From contig NZ_JAZAQL010000001.1 of the NCBI RefSeq assembly GCF_037081675.1, positions 1,426,001 through 1,490,000 on the forward strand: 64,000 bases of DNA. The letters run 5' to 3'. Under the pieces are notes generated by a model. The model made no database searches. It worked only from the letters and a program-made list of their open reading frames with translations, and was not told the DNA's origin. The number at the start of each line of letters is the position of its first letter. The first letter of the stretch is position 1. The translations under genes were made by a program, and so were the position numbers. Source of the DNA: Halorubellus litoreus (GTDB lineage: Archaea; Halobacteriota; Halobacteria; Halobacteriales; Natrialbaceae). Of the stretch, positions 36,232 to 44,114 are shown one piece after another.

Positions 36232-36365
36232 ACCACGTATTCCGTCGCCGTCGGTCAAAAACGTACCTCCGGCGTGCGCCGACGCCGGGCGAGGAGTCGC
36301 GCCCTCGCCAGCGCCCGGCGTCGACGAAGGGGTTCCGCGACGCGCGCCGCCAATCCTCGACGTCG

Positions 36366-36620
36366 TCAGTCCTCGGCGTCGGCGGCGGCGTCGCGCGCGT
36401 ACCCCTGGTTGTCGATGCACTCGCGCATCTCGTCCTCGGTCCCGTGCTTGTGGAGCGTCGTCGGGGTGTCGCAGTAGAACGTCGTGCCGTCGTGGCGGAG
36501 CGTCACCTCGTGCTCGCTCCCGAGGAGCTCGGTGACGATGACGACGCGGCGCCCGTCCGCGAGCGCACGCAGTATCTCGTCGGCGTCGAGTTCACCGGCG
36601 TTCGCGCGGAGGGGGTCCAT
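36366..36620 (-). CDS. Small acidic alpha/beta protein, hypothetical
   Basis: An 84-residue soluble protein with a conserved-looking core (EILRALADGRRVVIVTELLGSEHEVTLRHDGTTFYCDTPTTLHKHGTEDEMRECIDNQGYA). The strand-turn-strand with a single cysteine (FYCDTP) and a final helix resemble a small haloarchaeal family of unknown function. No cofactor motif is visible. It is transcribed away from the paralogous membrane genes at 36.8 kb. Confidence 0.6.
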   Translation of the reverse strand: MDPLRANAGELDADEILRALADGRRVVIVTELLGSEHEVTLRHDGTTFYCDTPTTLHKHGTEDEMRECIDNQGYARDAAADAED

Positions 36621-36777
36621 CGTCTACGTGTGCGTGCGCCCCCCGTATCGGCGTTTCGGAAGCGTACCGGCGGTCGACCACCGCCCTCGGCGTTCACTTA
36701 GCTCTTGCGTGGCGGTGCAGCGCGCGCACAGCGCCGAGATAGCGTCTTTCCGTCCGCCATCGTCGCTCCGAGTGCAC

Positions 36778-37242
36778 ATGGCAGAGACTGTCACGTCGAC
36801 GGATTCGAGTACAGGCTTCGACCTCGCGGACTGGCAGGCGGGGACGCTCGCCGGCGTCGTCGCCGGCGTCGTCATGGGCGTCATGCTTTCGACGCAGATG
36901 ACACCCGTCATCGAGGCGGCGATACCGGCGATGTACGGCCTCTCCGGCGGGCTCGCCGGCTGGGTGGTGCACGTCTCCCACGGCGCCGTCCTCGGGGTCG
37001 CGTTCGCGGCGGTCCTCGACGCCGCCGGTGCGACGACGTGGTCGACGGCGAGGACGGCCGCCGCGGGCGTCGCGTTCGGCGTCGTCCTCTGGGTCGTCCT
37101 CGCGGTCCTCGTGATGCCCGTGTGGCTCCAGACCGTCGGGTTCGCGGGCGCGCCCGCCGTCCCGAACGTCTCCCCGAAGAGCCTCGTCGGGCACGTCGTC
37201 TACGGCGTCGTGCTCGGCGGTGCGTTCGGCGTCCTCGACTGA
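36778..37242 (+). CDS. Four-helix membrane protein, first of a tandem paralogue group
   Basis: A 154-residue protein. After a polar N-terminus (MAETVTSTDSSTGFDLADWQ) come four hydrophobic segments (about 22-45, 55-85, 92-112 and 125-153). Signature stretches are GTLAGVVAGVVMGVML, LAGWVVHVSHGAVLGVAFAAVLD and SLVGHVVYGVVLGGAFGVL. The same motifs occur in the next gene, in the remnant at 37802-38002 and in the intact gene at 49046-49525, so this is one family in this genome. The conserved Trp-x-x-His in the second helix is notable. The function is unknown; the size and repeated gene copies suggest a small membrane transporter or carrier-like fold, but this is unproven. Confidence 0.7.
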   Translation: MAETVTSTDSSTGFDLADWQAGTLAGVVAGVVMGVMLSTQMTPVIEAAIPAMYGLSGGLAGWVVHVSHGAVLGVAFAAVLDAAGATTWSTARTAAAGVAFGVVLWVVLAVLVMPVWLQTVGFAGAPAVPNVSPKSLVGHVVYGVVLGGAFGVLD

Positions 37243-37329
37243 CGGCGTCCGCGGGGCCGACGCGAGGTGGCGCCTGCTGGTCGCACCGGCGTGCAAACGC
37301 CTTTCTGCGTTCACGTCACACGTCACTCT

Positions 37330-37800
37330 ATGGGAGAGACTGTCTCGCAGGCCCGGGCGCGCACCGATCGCGAACTGGCGACCTGGCAGGCCGGCGTCGT
37401 GGCCGGCGTCCTCGGCGGCGTGGTGATGGCCGTCCTCTACTCGGTGTTCCAGCCGTCGTTCCTCACGGCGTCGGTCCCCGGCATCTACGGGCTCGACGGC
37501 GCCAGCGGGCTCGTCGGCTGGACGCTCCACGTGTCGCACGCGGCGGTGCTCGGCGTCGCGTTCGTCGCCGGGTTCGAGGGGCTCGCCGACGAGGAGTGGG
37601 CGACGGTGACGACGACGGTCGCGAGCGTCGCCTTCGCCATCCTCGTCTGGGGGTCCGTCGTCCTCCTCCTCGACCCGCTCTGGGGCGGCGCGGCGGACGG
37701 GGGGACGGGGTCGTCGCTGCTGGACGTCTCGCTCGTGGGCGCGGCCGCGCACCTCGCGTACGGCGTCGTCGTCGGCCCGGTCGTCGTCGCGCTGCGCTGA
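37330..37800 (+). CDS. Four-helix membrane protein, second paralogue
   Basis: A 156-residue paralogue of the gene just upstream, sharing ATWQAGVVAGVLGGVVMAVLYSVF, GLVGWTLHVSHAAVLGVAFVAGFE and AAAHLAYGVVVGPVVVAL. It has the same four-helix plan and a polar start (MGETVSQARARTDRE). Ala-rich segments dominate the helices. Its stop codon at 37798-37800 is followed after one base by the remnant of a third family member. The promoter is probably the AT-richer stretch near 37285-37310. The function is unknown. Confidence 0.7.
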   Translation: MGETVSQARARTDRELATWQAGVVAGVLGGVVMAVLYSVFQPSFLTASVPGIYGLDGASGLVGWTLHVSHAAVLGVAFVAGFEGLADEEWATVTTTVASVAFAILVWGSVVLLLDPLWGGAADGGTGSSLLDVSLVGAAAHLAYGVVVGPVVVALR

Positions 37801-37801
37801 C

Positions 37802-38002
37802 GCCGCGGTCGCCAGCGTCGCCGTCTACGCCGCCGGCCTCTGGCCCGTGAACATCGGCTTCGTCTGGCCGGTCTGGCTGAACAACGTCGGTCTCACCGCA
37901 GACATCCCGCTCCCGAACGTCGCCGTGATGCCGCTCGTCGGCTACCTCATCTGGGGCGCGCTCCTCGGCGGCGTCTTCTACGCGGTCGTGCGCGCTCGCT
38001 GA
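37802..38002 (+). pseudogene. C-terminal remnant of a third paralogue of the four-helix family
   Basis: Reading frame 37802-38002 (66 codons plus TGA) opens without a start codon. It encodes a tail including GLWPVNIGFVWPVWLNNVGL and PNVAVMPLVGYLIWGALLGG. This closely matches the C-terminal half of the intact protein at 49046-49525 (VNVGLVWPLWLNAV and PNVAVMPLVGHLVWGVLLGA). The frame shows normal G/C third-position bias, so it was a real gene recently. It starts 2 bp after the stop of the second paralogue, so the N-terminal half was lost, probably by recombination between tandem copies. Confidence 0.75.
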
Positions 38003-38056
38003 CCGCTCGCGCTCGGTGGAGAGCGGTGCGATCAGTTAGACGACAAGAGAGCGGTG

Positions 38057-38083
38057 CGGTCACCGAGGTGACGTCGGTGACCG
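38057..38083. promoter_or_regulatory. Perfect 10-bp inverted repeat in a convergent intergenic region
   Basis: CGGTCACCGA (38057-38066) and TCGGTGACCG (38074-38083) flank GGTGACG. The region between the paralogue remnant and the minus-strand dehydrogenase gene at 38220 has no gene. Placed between convergent genes, this dyad could be a bidirectional transcription-end hairpin; there is no strong T-run, so an operator is also possible. Confidence 0.4.
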
Positions 38084-38219
38084 CGTTCACAGAGACCGCG
38101 TGCGTGCCGCCCCGGGTGGCAGTCGGGGTCGGTGGCAGGTGGCGTGACAGGCATCCCTCGTGGCCGTCCGGGTCACGCGTGGACGAACCAGTCATCGGGA
38201 TGCCCGCCCGTCGCCGGAG

Positions 38220-39401
38220 CTACTCGCCGACGCGAACCCACTCGCCGCGCTCGTCGCTCGCCGCTATCGCGTCCAGCACGCGCTGGACGTCGTACGCGTC
38301 GGCGAACGACGGCGCGTCCGTCTCGACGCGTTCGCCGCGTTCGCTGGCGGCGACCTGCGAGAGGACGGCGGCGTTCTCGTGGACGAACGTGTGCTCCCAG
38401 CCGAGGACGTGCCCGGGCGGCCACCACGCGTCGCCGTACGGGTCGTCCTCGTCCGTGACGAGCACCGTCTCGTACCCGCGCGAATCGCCCGTGTGGACCT
38501 CGAGTTCGTTCAATCGCTCCAGGGAGAACCGGAGGCTCCCGTCGGTCCCGTGCACCGCGATGGCGTGGTCGTTCTTGTGGCCGGCCGTCATCCGCGACGC
38601 CTCGAACGTCCCCATCGCGCCCGACGCGTACTCGACCTGCGCGCTGTACGCGTCGTCCACCGTCACGGGCTTCGTCTCCTCGCCATCCGCGTCGTCGCCG
38701 CGGGCCTCGCCGTCGCCGTCAGCGTCCTCGACTGGCCGCTCGTCGACGAACGTCCGCAGGTGGCCGCTGACGCGCTCGACGTCGCCGACGCGGTCGCCGA
38801 CGAGGAAGTTCGCGAGGTCGACGGTGTGCGCGCCGAGGTCGCCGAGCGCGCCGCTTCCGGCGAGCTCGGCGTCGTTCCGCCAGCTCCAGGGGGCGTCGTC
38901 GTCGACGAGCCAGTCTTGGAGGTACGACCCGCGAACCTGCCGTATCTCGCCGAGTTCGCCGTCGGCGATCAGGTCGCGGGCGTACTGGATGGCGGGCACG
39001 AACCGGTAGTTGAACGCACACGCCGCGACCGCGTCGCTTCCGGCGGCGGCGTCGCGCATCCGTTCCGCGCCGTCGAGCGTCGGCGCGAGCGGCTTCTCGC
39101 AGAGCACGTGCGTTCCGGCCTCGAGTGCCGCGACCGTGGGGTCGACGTGCAGGAAGTTCGGCCCGAGGTTGTAGAACACGTCGACGTCGTCGACGACGTC
39201 GCGCCAGTCCGTCGCGTACCGCTCGAAGCCGAGGCGTTCGGTGGCGTCCGCGAGCGCGTCCTCGTCGGTGCCGACGAGGACGTCGCGCTCGACCGCGGGG
39301 GCGTCCGGGAAGAACATCGGGAGCCGAGCGAGCGCGTTCGCGTGCGCCTTCCCCATGAACCGATACCCGAGGAAACCGACGCGGAGCGGGTCGTCGCTCA
39401 T
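38220..39401 (-). CDS. Gfo/Idh/MocA family NAD(P)-dependent sugar dehydrogenase
   Basis: A 393-residue oxidoreductase. The N-terminal Rossmann motif is VGFLGYRFMGKAHANAL. The catalytic-domain motif EKPLAPTLDGAERM (about residue 106) contains the conserved Glu-Lys-Pro. GDLGAHTVDLANFL carries the conserved D-x-G-x-H-x-x-D pattern. A low-complexity acidic loop (about 215-235) is inserted in the substrate domain. The ATG at 39401 is used; a GTG at 39407 overlaps the stop of the TIM-barrel gene. It ends an operon with a second dehydrogenase, an isomerase and an ABC importer. Substrates in this family are sugars, inositols or amino sugars, and position in the operon suggests oxidation of the imported sugar. 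Confidence 0.88.
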   Translation of the reverse strand: MSDDPLRVGFLGYRFMGKAHANALARLPMFFPDAPAVERDVLVGTDEDALADATERLGFERYATDWRDVVDDVDVFYNLGPNFLHVDPTVAALEAGTHVLCEKPLAPTLDGAERMRDAAAGSDAVAACAFNYRFVPAIQYARDLIADGELGEIRQVRGSYLQDWLVDDDAPWSWRNDAELAGSGALGDLGAHTVDLANFLVGDRVGDVERVSGHLRTFVDERPVEDADGDGEARGDDADGEETKPVTVDDAYSAQVEYASGAMGTFEASRMTAGHKNDHAIAVHGTDGSLRFSLERLNELEVHTGDSRGYETVLVTDEDDPYGDAWWPPGHVLGWEHTFVHENAAVLSQVAASERGERVETDAPSFADAYDVQRVLDAIAASDERGEWVRVGE

Positions 39402-39403
39402 CG

Positions 39404-40378
39404 TCACTCACCGCCCGCCCAGTAGGCGTCGCCGGGTTCGGTCTCGAACACCGCGCGCCGGAGGACGTCCACGCCCTTCTCCAGGCCCTCGCGGCTGCTC
39501 GTCAGCGCGTCCTCGTGCTCGATGCTGAGCGCGCCCTCGTACCCCGCCATGCGGAGCGCGGAGACGACGTCCTTCCAGTGAGCCTCGTCGTGCCCGTACC
39601 CGATGGAGCGGAACAGCCACGACCGATCGCTCGTGTCCGCGTACGAGGTGGTGTCGAGCACGCCCTTCCGGCGTGCGTGCTCGTCGTACACCTTCGTGTC
39701 CTTCGCGTGGACGTGATGGATGGCGTCCTCGCGACCGAGGACGCGGATAGCGTGCGTGACGTCGATACCCTGCCAGTAGAGGTGGCTCGGGTCGAGGTTC
39801 GCGCCGATCCGGTCGTTCGTCGCCTCGCGGAGCCGAAGGAGGCCGTCGGGCTCGTAGACGAGCATGTTCGGATGCATCTCGATGGCGACGTCGACGCCGT
39901 GCTCGTCGGCGTGCGCCGCCAGGTCCCGCCAGTAGTCGACCGCGAGCTCCCACTGATAATCGAGCGCCTCGGCGTGCTCTTCGGGCCACGGCGCCGTGAT
40001 CCAGTTCGGGACCGACCCGTCCGGACTCCCCGCCGGCAGCCCCGAGAAGCACGTCACCGTGCCGACGTCGAGCTGAGCGGCGAGCCGGACGGCCTCGCGG
40101 AGTTCGCGGTCAGCGCGGTCCGCGCGCTCGCCGTCGGGATGCAGCGGGTTGTTGTGCGTCGCGAGCGCGCTCGCACGGAGGTCGTGCGCGTCGAGCGCCT
40201 CCTGGAGCGCCGCCTGCGCGGCCTCGTCGTCGAGCACGGCCTCGCGGTCGAGGTGGTCCTGGCCGGGGAACCCCCCGCAGCCGAGTTCGACCGCGTCCAC
40301 GCCGATGCCCGCGAGGTAGTCGAGCGCGTCGTCGAGTGATTCCTGTCCGAGCGGAACGGTGAGTACGCCGATGTCCAT
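39404..40378 (-). CDS. Sugar phosphate isomerase/epimerase-like TIM-barrel protein
   Basis: A 324-residue protein of the xylose isomerase-like (AP endonuclease 2) TIM-barrel family. It starts MDIGVLTVPLGQESLDDALDY. The family's metal-binding residues can be seen in VAIEMHPNMLVYE (Glu), IGANLDPSHLYWQGI (Asp and His), HHVHAKDTKVY (His) and ALSIEHEDAL (Glu). It probably binds one or two divalent metals and isomerises or cleaves a keto sugar. It lies between two Gfo/Idh/MocA dehydrogenases, a pairing seen in pathways that use 3-keto sugars or inositol. The stop overlaps the neighbour's GTG start. Confidence 0.85.
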   Translation of the reverse strand: MDIGVLTVPLGQESLDDALDYLAGIGVDAVELGCGGFPGQDHLDREAVLDDEAAQAALQEALDAHDLRASALATHNNPLHPDGERADRADRELREAVRLAAQLDVGTVTCFSGLPAGSPDGSVPNWITAPWPEEHAEALDYQWELAVDYWRDLAAHADEHGVDVAIEMHPNMLVYEPDGLLRLREATNDRIGANLDPSHLYWQGIDVTHAIRVLGREDAIHHVHAKDTKVYDEHARRKGVLDTTSYADTSDRSWLFRSIGYGHDEAHWKDVVSALRMAGYEGALSIEHEDALTSSREGLEKGVDVLRRAVFETEPGDAYWAGGE

Positions 40379-40442
40379 GTGTGTCTGTGAATCTCGTGTA
40401 GCTGCTTTCGTGTTCGGATGCCGGTGCGTCCCGTCGCTCTCG

Positions 40443-41546
40443 TCAGTCGTCGGCCTCGACCGCGAACTCGTCGGTCATGTCGACCGCGGCCCCCGAGTCA
40501 GCGGCCTCGTAGATCGCGGCCATGACGCGCTGGACCGCGAGCGCCTCGTCGACCGTGTTCGTGCCCGGCGGGTCGCCCGCGGCGACCGCCTCCACGAACC
40601 GCCGGCCTTCGGTGCGATGCGCGGGCTCGCCGTCCGTGCGGACGCTCGTGTCCGCGAACTGCGGGCCGCCGACGTCCTCGACCTCGTAGATCTCGAGGGA
40701 CTCCGCCTTGCGGTCGAGTTCCGCGCCAGCGTCCGTCCCCTGGAGGACGTAACTCGTCTCCGGCGGGCGGTTCGCGGCCCACGACGTCTCCAGCGCTATC
40801 GTCTCTCCACCGGCGCATCGGATGAGCGCGTGCGCGGAGTCGTCGACGGTGAACTCGCCGTCGCCGTCCTCGCCCCACATCTCGAGGTACGTGTACTCCT
40901 CGCGGCCGCCGAACGTCGAGCGCGTCGTCCCCGCGACCTCCACGACCTCCGGGAAGTCCATGAGGTACAGCGCCAGGTCGATCGCGTGCGCGCCGATGTC
41001 GATGAGCGCGCCACCGCCGGCCGCGTCCGCGTCCGTGAACCACGACCCACGCCCCGGGACGCCCCGGCGCCGGATGTAGTTCGCGTCCACGTGATAGACG
41101 TCCCCGAACCGTCCCTCGTCGAGGTGGGCTTTCAGCGTCCGCACTTCGGGTGCGAACCGGTTGTGGAATCCGACCATGCAGAACCCGTCCGCGGCGCGCG
41201 CAGTGGCCGCGATCCGCTCCGCGCTCTCGACCGTGTGCGCGAGCGGCTTCTCGACGAGCACGTCCAGGCCCGCGTCGAGCGCGCTCACGACGTACTCCTC
41301 GTGGAAGCAGTTCGGGGTCGTCACCACGACCGCGTCCACGTGCTCGTAGAGCGCGTCCGCCTCCGCGAACGTCTGCACGCCGTAGGTCTCCCCGAACGAC
41401 GCACGCGCCTCTGTCGCGATGTCCATGCCTCCCGCGAGCGCTACCGGGACGCCTTCGTCCCGAAGCGCCGCGAACTGGTCGGCGTGATGGCGAGCGATGC
41501 CACCCAGTCCTACGATTCCGATACGTACCGTTTCTCCTTCGTGCAT
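40443..41546 (-). CDS. Gfo/Idh/MocA family sugar dehydrogenase, second paralogue
   Basis: A 367-residue oxidoreductase. The cofactor motif is IGIVGLGGIARHHADQF. VEKPLAHTVESAERIA carries the conserved Lys, and DIGAHAIDLALYLMDFPEVVEVAG contains the D-x-G-x-H-x-x-D motif. It shares the family fold with the 38220 protein but is different in detail, so the two probably oxidise and reduce different positions or substrates. The ATG at 41546 is supported by the frame opening and the repeat-rich, non-coding upstream region (41569-41673). It is placed between the TIM-barrel gene and the transporter. Confidence 0.87.
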   Translation of the reverse strand: MHEGETVRIGIVGLGGIARHHADQFAALRDEGVPVALAGGMDIATEARASFGETYGVQTFAEADALYEHVDAVVVTTPNCFHEEYVVSALDAGLDVLVEKPLAHTVESAERIAATARAADGFCMVGFHNRFAPEVRTLKAHLDEGRFGDVYHVDANYIRRRGVPGRGSWFTDADAAGGGALIDIGAHAIDLALYLMDFPEVVEVAGTTRSTFGGREEYTYLEMWGEDGDGEFTVDDSAHALIRCAGGETIALETSWAANRPPETSYVLQGTDAGAELDRKAESLEIYEVEDVGGPQFADTSVRTDGEPAHRTEGRRFVEAVAAGDPPGTNTVDEALAVQRVMAAIYEAADSGAAVDMTDEFAVEADD

Positions 41547-41568
41547 CGTGTGTTGGTGTCTCCGTCGT

Positions 41569-41673
41569 GTACCGCGTGTCGTCTGCGTCGCGTACCGCGT
41601 GTCGTCTGCGTCGCGTACCGCGTGACGCGTCGTCGAACCGGTCGATTCCGCCGTCGAACCGGTCGATTCCGCC
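41569..41673. repeat. Two adjacent short tandem duplications (23 bp and 21 bp)
   Basis: GTACCGCGTGTCGTCTGCGT plus CGC is repeated at 41569-41591 and 41592-41614, with a partial third start. GTCGAACCGGTCGATTCCGC plus C is repeated at 41632-41652 and 41653-41673. The region lies between the second dehydrogenase and the small membrane protein gene and encodes nothing supported. Confidence 0.75.
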
Positions 41674-41716
41674 GTCCATCCGCCGGGTTCGTTCCGGGTG
41701 GCGGCGCCCGGCGTCG

Positions 41717-41917
41717 TTACAGCAGTTGCTCCTCGCGCTCCTCTCGCTCTCGCTCCCGTTCGGCGCGCTCGCGCTGCCGACGACGGCCTCGAACGTACCG
41801 CCGGATCCCCGGCACGAGCTTGTTCTTCACGTCCAGGACGAACGACGCGATGCCGTACGCCCAGAAGAAGAACAGGAGCGTGCCGAGCGCGAAGTACGTC
41901 TCGACGCTGAGCGGCAT
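41717..41917 (-). CDS. 66-residue single-helix protein with charged tail in the sugar ABC operon
   Basis: A 66-residue protein with one N-terminal transmembrane segment (LGTLLFFFWAYGIASFVLD, about 10-28). A basic stretch follows (KNKLVPGIRRYVRGRRRQ), and the C-terminus is a highly charged Arg/Glu helix (RERAEREREREEREEQLL). The start is 2 bp after the stop of the ABC ATPase gene, so it is part of the transporter operon. A small membrane-anchored protein with a coil-like tail could be an accessory or assembly subunit. No homology to known subunits is recognised. Confidence 0.7.
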   Translation of the reverse strand: MPLSVETYFALGTLLFFFWAYGIASFVLDVKNKLVPGIRRYVRGRRRQRERAEREREREEREEQLL

Positions 41918-41919
41918 CG

Positions 41920-43098
41920 CTAGTCACCTCCCGCCGCGCCCGACTCCGGGCCGGTCGTCGTCGCCTGATACTGCCCGGAGAGCGAGTGCACGATGGCGTC
42001 ACCGCTCGACGTCTCGAACAGGTGGAGTTTCTCCCGGTCGAGGACGACCGACTGCCGCTCGTCCTCCGCGATGGCCGCGTCCGGGTCGACGCTCATCAAC
42101 AACTGGTTGCGCGGGTCGTCGTCCATCCCGCCCGACGTCGCCTCGAACTGGAGGTACGCGAATATCTCGTTCCCCATCGGCTCCAGGACGTCCGTGAACG
42201 TCTCGAACTGCCCGCTCGGGTCCGTCGCATCCGCCGCGTTCGCCGCCGGATACACGTCCTCCGGCCGCACGCCGAGCGTCACCTGGTCGCCCGGGGAGAC
42301 GCCGACGGACGCCGGGTCGAACGAGACCGACAGGTGCTCGCCCCGGAACCCGCTCTCGGTGACCTCGCCCGCCACGAGGTTCATCGACGGCGACCCGATG
42401 AACCCCGCGACGAACAGGTTCGCCGGTTCGTTGTAACACACGAGCGGCGGGTCGATCTGCTGGAGCTGCCCGTCGTTGATGACCGCGATCCGGTCGCTCA
42501 TCGTCATCGCCTCCGCCTGGTCGTGGGTCACGTAGATGATGGTGGTATCCAGTTCCTTGTGGAGGCGTTGCAGTTCCGTCCGCATGTGGACGCGGAGCTT
42601 CGCGTCCAGGTTCGCGAGCGGCTCGTCCATCAGGAACACCGCCGGATTCCGGACGATAGCGCGCGCGATAGCGACCCGCTGGCGCTGCCCGCCACTCATC
42701 TCGTCGGGCTGCCGGTCGAGCATCCCCTCCAGCTGGACGATCTCGGTCGCGCGCTCCACGCGCTCGCGGATCTCCTCGTCGTCGTAGTCCCGGAGCCGGA
42801 GCCCGAAGCTGATGTTGTCGTACACGTCCATGTGCGGGAACAGCGCGATGTTCTGGAACACCATCGCGACCCCGCGGTCCTTCGGCGGGAACCTCGTCAC
42901 GTCCGTGTCCCCGATGGTGACCGTCCCCTCGCTCGGGGTGGTCAATCCCGCTATCATCTCCATCGTGGTCGACTTCCCGCAGCCGCTCGGGCCGACGAAC
43001 GTGACGAACTCGCCGTCGCGGATGTCGAGGTTCATGTCGTCGACCGCCACGATGTCGCTGTACCGCTTCGTGATGCCGTCTAGTTGAACTCGTGCCAT
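41920..43098 (-). CDS. Sugar ABC transporter ATP-binding protein (MalK/UgpC-like)
   Basis: A 392-residue ATPase. Walker A is GPSGCGKST at 36-44, the Q-loop is VFQNIALFPHM, the signature is MSGGQRQR, Walker B is VFLMDEP, and the switch is IIYVTHDQAEAM. The C-terminal OB/TOBE region (about 240-392), including VTLGVRPEDVY, matches the MalK/UgpC/MsmK carbohydrate group. It has a haloarchaeal-style low-complexity tail (TTTGPESGAAGGD). It belongs with the two permeases at 43101 and 44111 and the lipoprotein at 45135. The Arg-Pro-Glu-Asp motif after TLG is the best hint for sugar uptake over other import types. Confidence 0.92.
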   Translation of the reverse strand: MARVQLDGITKRYSDIVAVDDMNLDIRDGEFVTFVGPSGCGKSTTMEMIAGLTTPSEGTVTIGDTDVTRFPPKDRGVAMVFQNIALFPHMDVYDNISFGLRLRDYDDEEIRERVERATEIVQLEGMLDRQPDEMSGGQRQRVAIARAIVRNPAVFLMDEPLANLDAKLRVHMRTELQRLHKELDTTIIYVTHDQAEAMTMSDRIAVINDGQLQQIDPPLVCYNEPANLFVAGFIGSPSMNLVAGEVTESGFRGEHLSVSFDPASVGVSPGDQVTLGVRPEDVYPAANAADATDPSGQFETFTDVLEPMGNEIFAYLQFEATSGGMDDDPRNQLLMSVDPDAAIAEDERQSVVLDREKLHLFETSSGDAIVHSLSGQYQATTTGPESGAAGGD

Positions 43099-43100
43099 GG

Positions 43101-44114
43101 TTACTCCTTGAGTGCTCCCGCGGTGAGGCCGCTGACTATCTTCTCCTGGGCGATCACGACGAGTATCGTGACCGGCAGGACCGCGACGATGCTCGCCGCC
43201 GCCATCGCGTTGAACGTCGTCTGGAACTGGCCGGCGTTCCGGAACAGCAGGATGCCGTTCAGGACGGGCGCCCAGTCGCTCGGCCGCCCGCTCGTCATCA
43301 ACGAGGAGAAGAAGAACTCGTTGTACACCGAGATGAACGTCAGGACGCCCGCGGTCGCGACGCCCGGCGCGGACAGCGGGATGATGACGCGGAACAGCGC
43401 GCCGAGGCGCGTCGTCCCCTCGATGCGCGCCGCGTCCTCCAAGCCGTCCGGTATCTGACTGTAGAACGTCGTCAGGATGAATATCGACAGCGGCATGAAC
43501 AGCGCGCTGAACGGCAGCAGCATCGACCCGGGCGTGTTGTACAGCTGCGGGCTCGATATCGTGAACCCGAGCAGGTCGACGCCGACGTTCCCGTTGAACA
43601 GGTCCCATAGCGGTAGGAAGAACGCCGCCGGCGGGAAGTACGAGATGGCGAGCACGAGCAGCATCAGGGGTCGTCGACCCCTGAACTCGAGGCGGCCGAA
43701 CACGTAGCCGGCGAGGCTCGCGAGCAGGAGGACGACCATCGTCGTCGCGGTCGCGAGCACGAGGCTGTTCAGCATGTACCGGAGGAAGTCCACCTGCTCG
43801 AAGATGATGACGAACGTCTCCGTGTTGAAGCCGTTCGGGAGCAGGCCGATCTCGGGGAGCGTCCCGCTCGGGCCGGTCGGCGTGAGCGCGAGGATCGCCA
43901 GCCAGTAGAACGGGAACAGCGTCGTCCCGACGAAGAAGATGGTGACGACGTAGAACAGCGCCCGGTAGGCGCGCTCGGGGTTCTTGATGGAGCGGTCCAC
44001 CCACCGCTGGAACGGGCCGCGGTTCAGTTCGGCGTCCCCGTCGAACACGTCGTTCGGGTCGCGACCGGGGTCGCCGTCCGGGACGTCCGTCGGCGTGGGA
44101 GTGTCCTGAGTCAT
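43101..44114 (-). CDS. Sugar ABC transporter permease (MalG-like)
   Basis: A 337-residue protein with an acidic N-terminal extension of about 45 residues and six predicted transmembrane segments. The EAA loop is LEDAARIEGTTRLGALFRVIIPLSAPGV (about 243-270). That position and the ALKE-type C-terminus match the MalG subfamily. The start ATGA overlaps the stop of the neighbouring permease gene at 44111. The family's substrates are oligosaccharides or sugar derivatives. Confidence 0.9.
   Translation of the reverse strand: MTQDTPTPTDVPDGDPGRDPNDVFDGDAELNRGPFQRWVDRSIKNPERAYRALFYVVTIFFVGTTLFPFYWLAILALTPTGPSGTLPEIGLLPNGFNTETFVIIFEQVDFLRYMLNSLVLATATTMVVLLLASLAGYVFGRLEFRGRRPLMLLVLAISYFPPAAFFLPLWDLFNGNVGVDLLGFTISSPQLYNTPGSMLLPFSALFMPLSIFILTTFYSQIPDGLEDAARIEGTTRLGALFRVIIPLSAPGVATAGVLTFISVYNEFFFSSLMTSGRPSDWAPVLNGILLFRNAGQFQTTFNAMAAASIVAVLPVTILVVIAQEKIVSGLTAGALKE

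Noticed and set aside
37798..38002. Read-through or frameshift fusion of the second paralogue with the tail at 37802
   Set aside because: The second paralogue already has a complete four-helix C-terminus, so the following tail is a redundant remnant, not its missing end.
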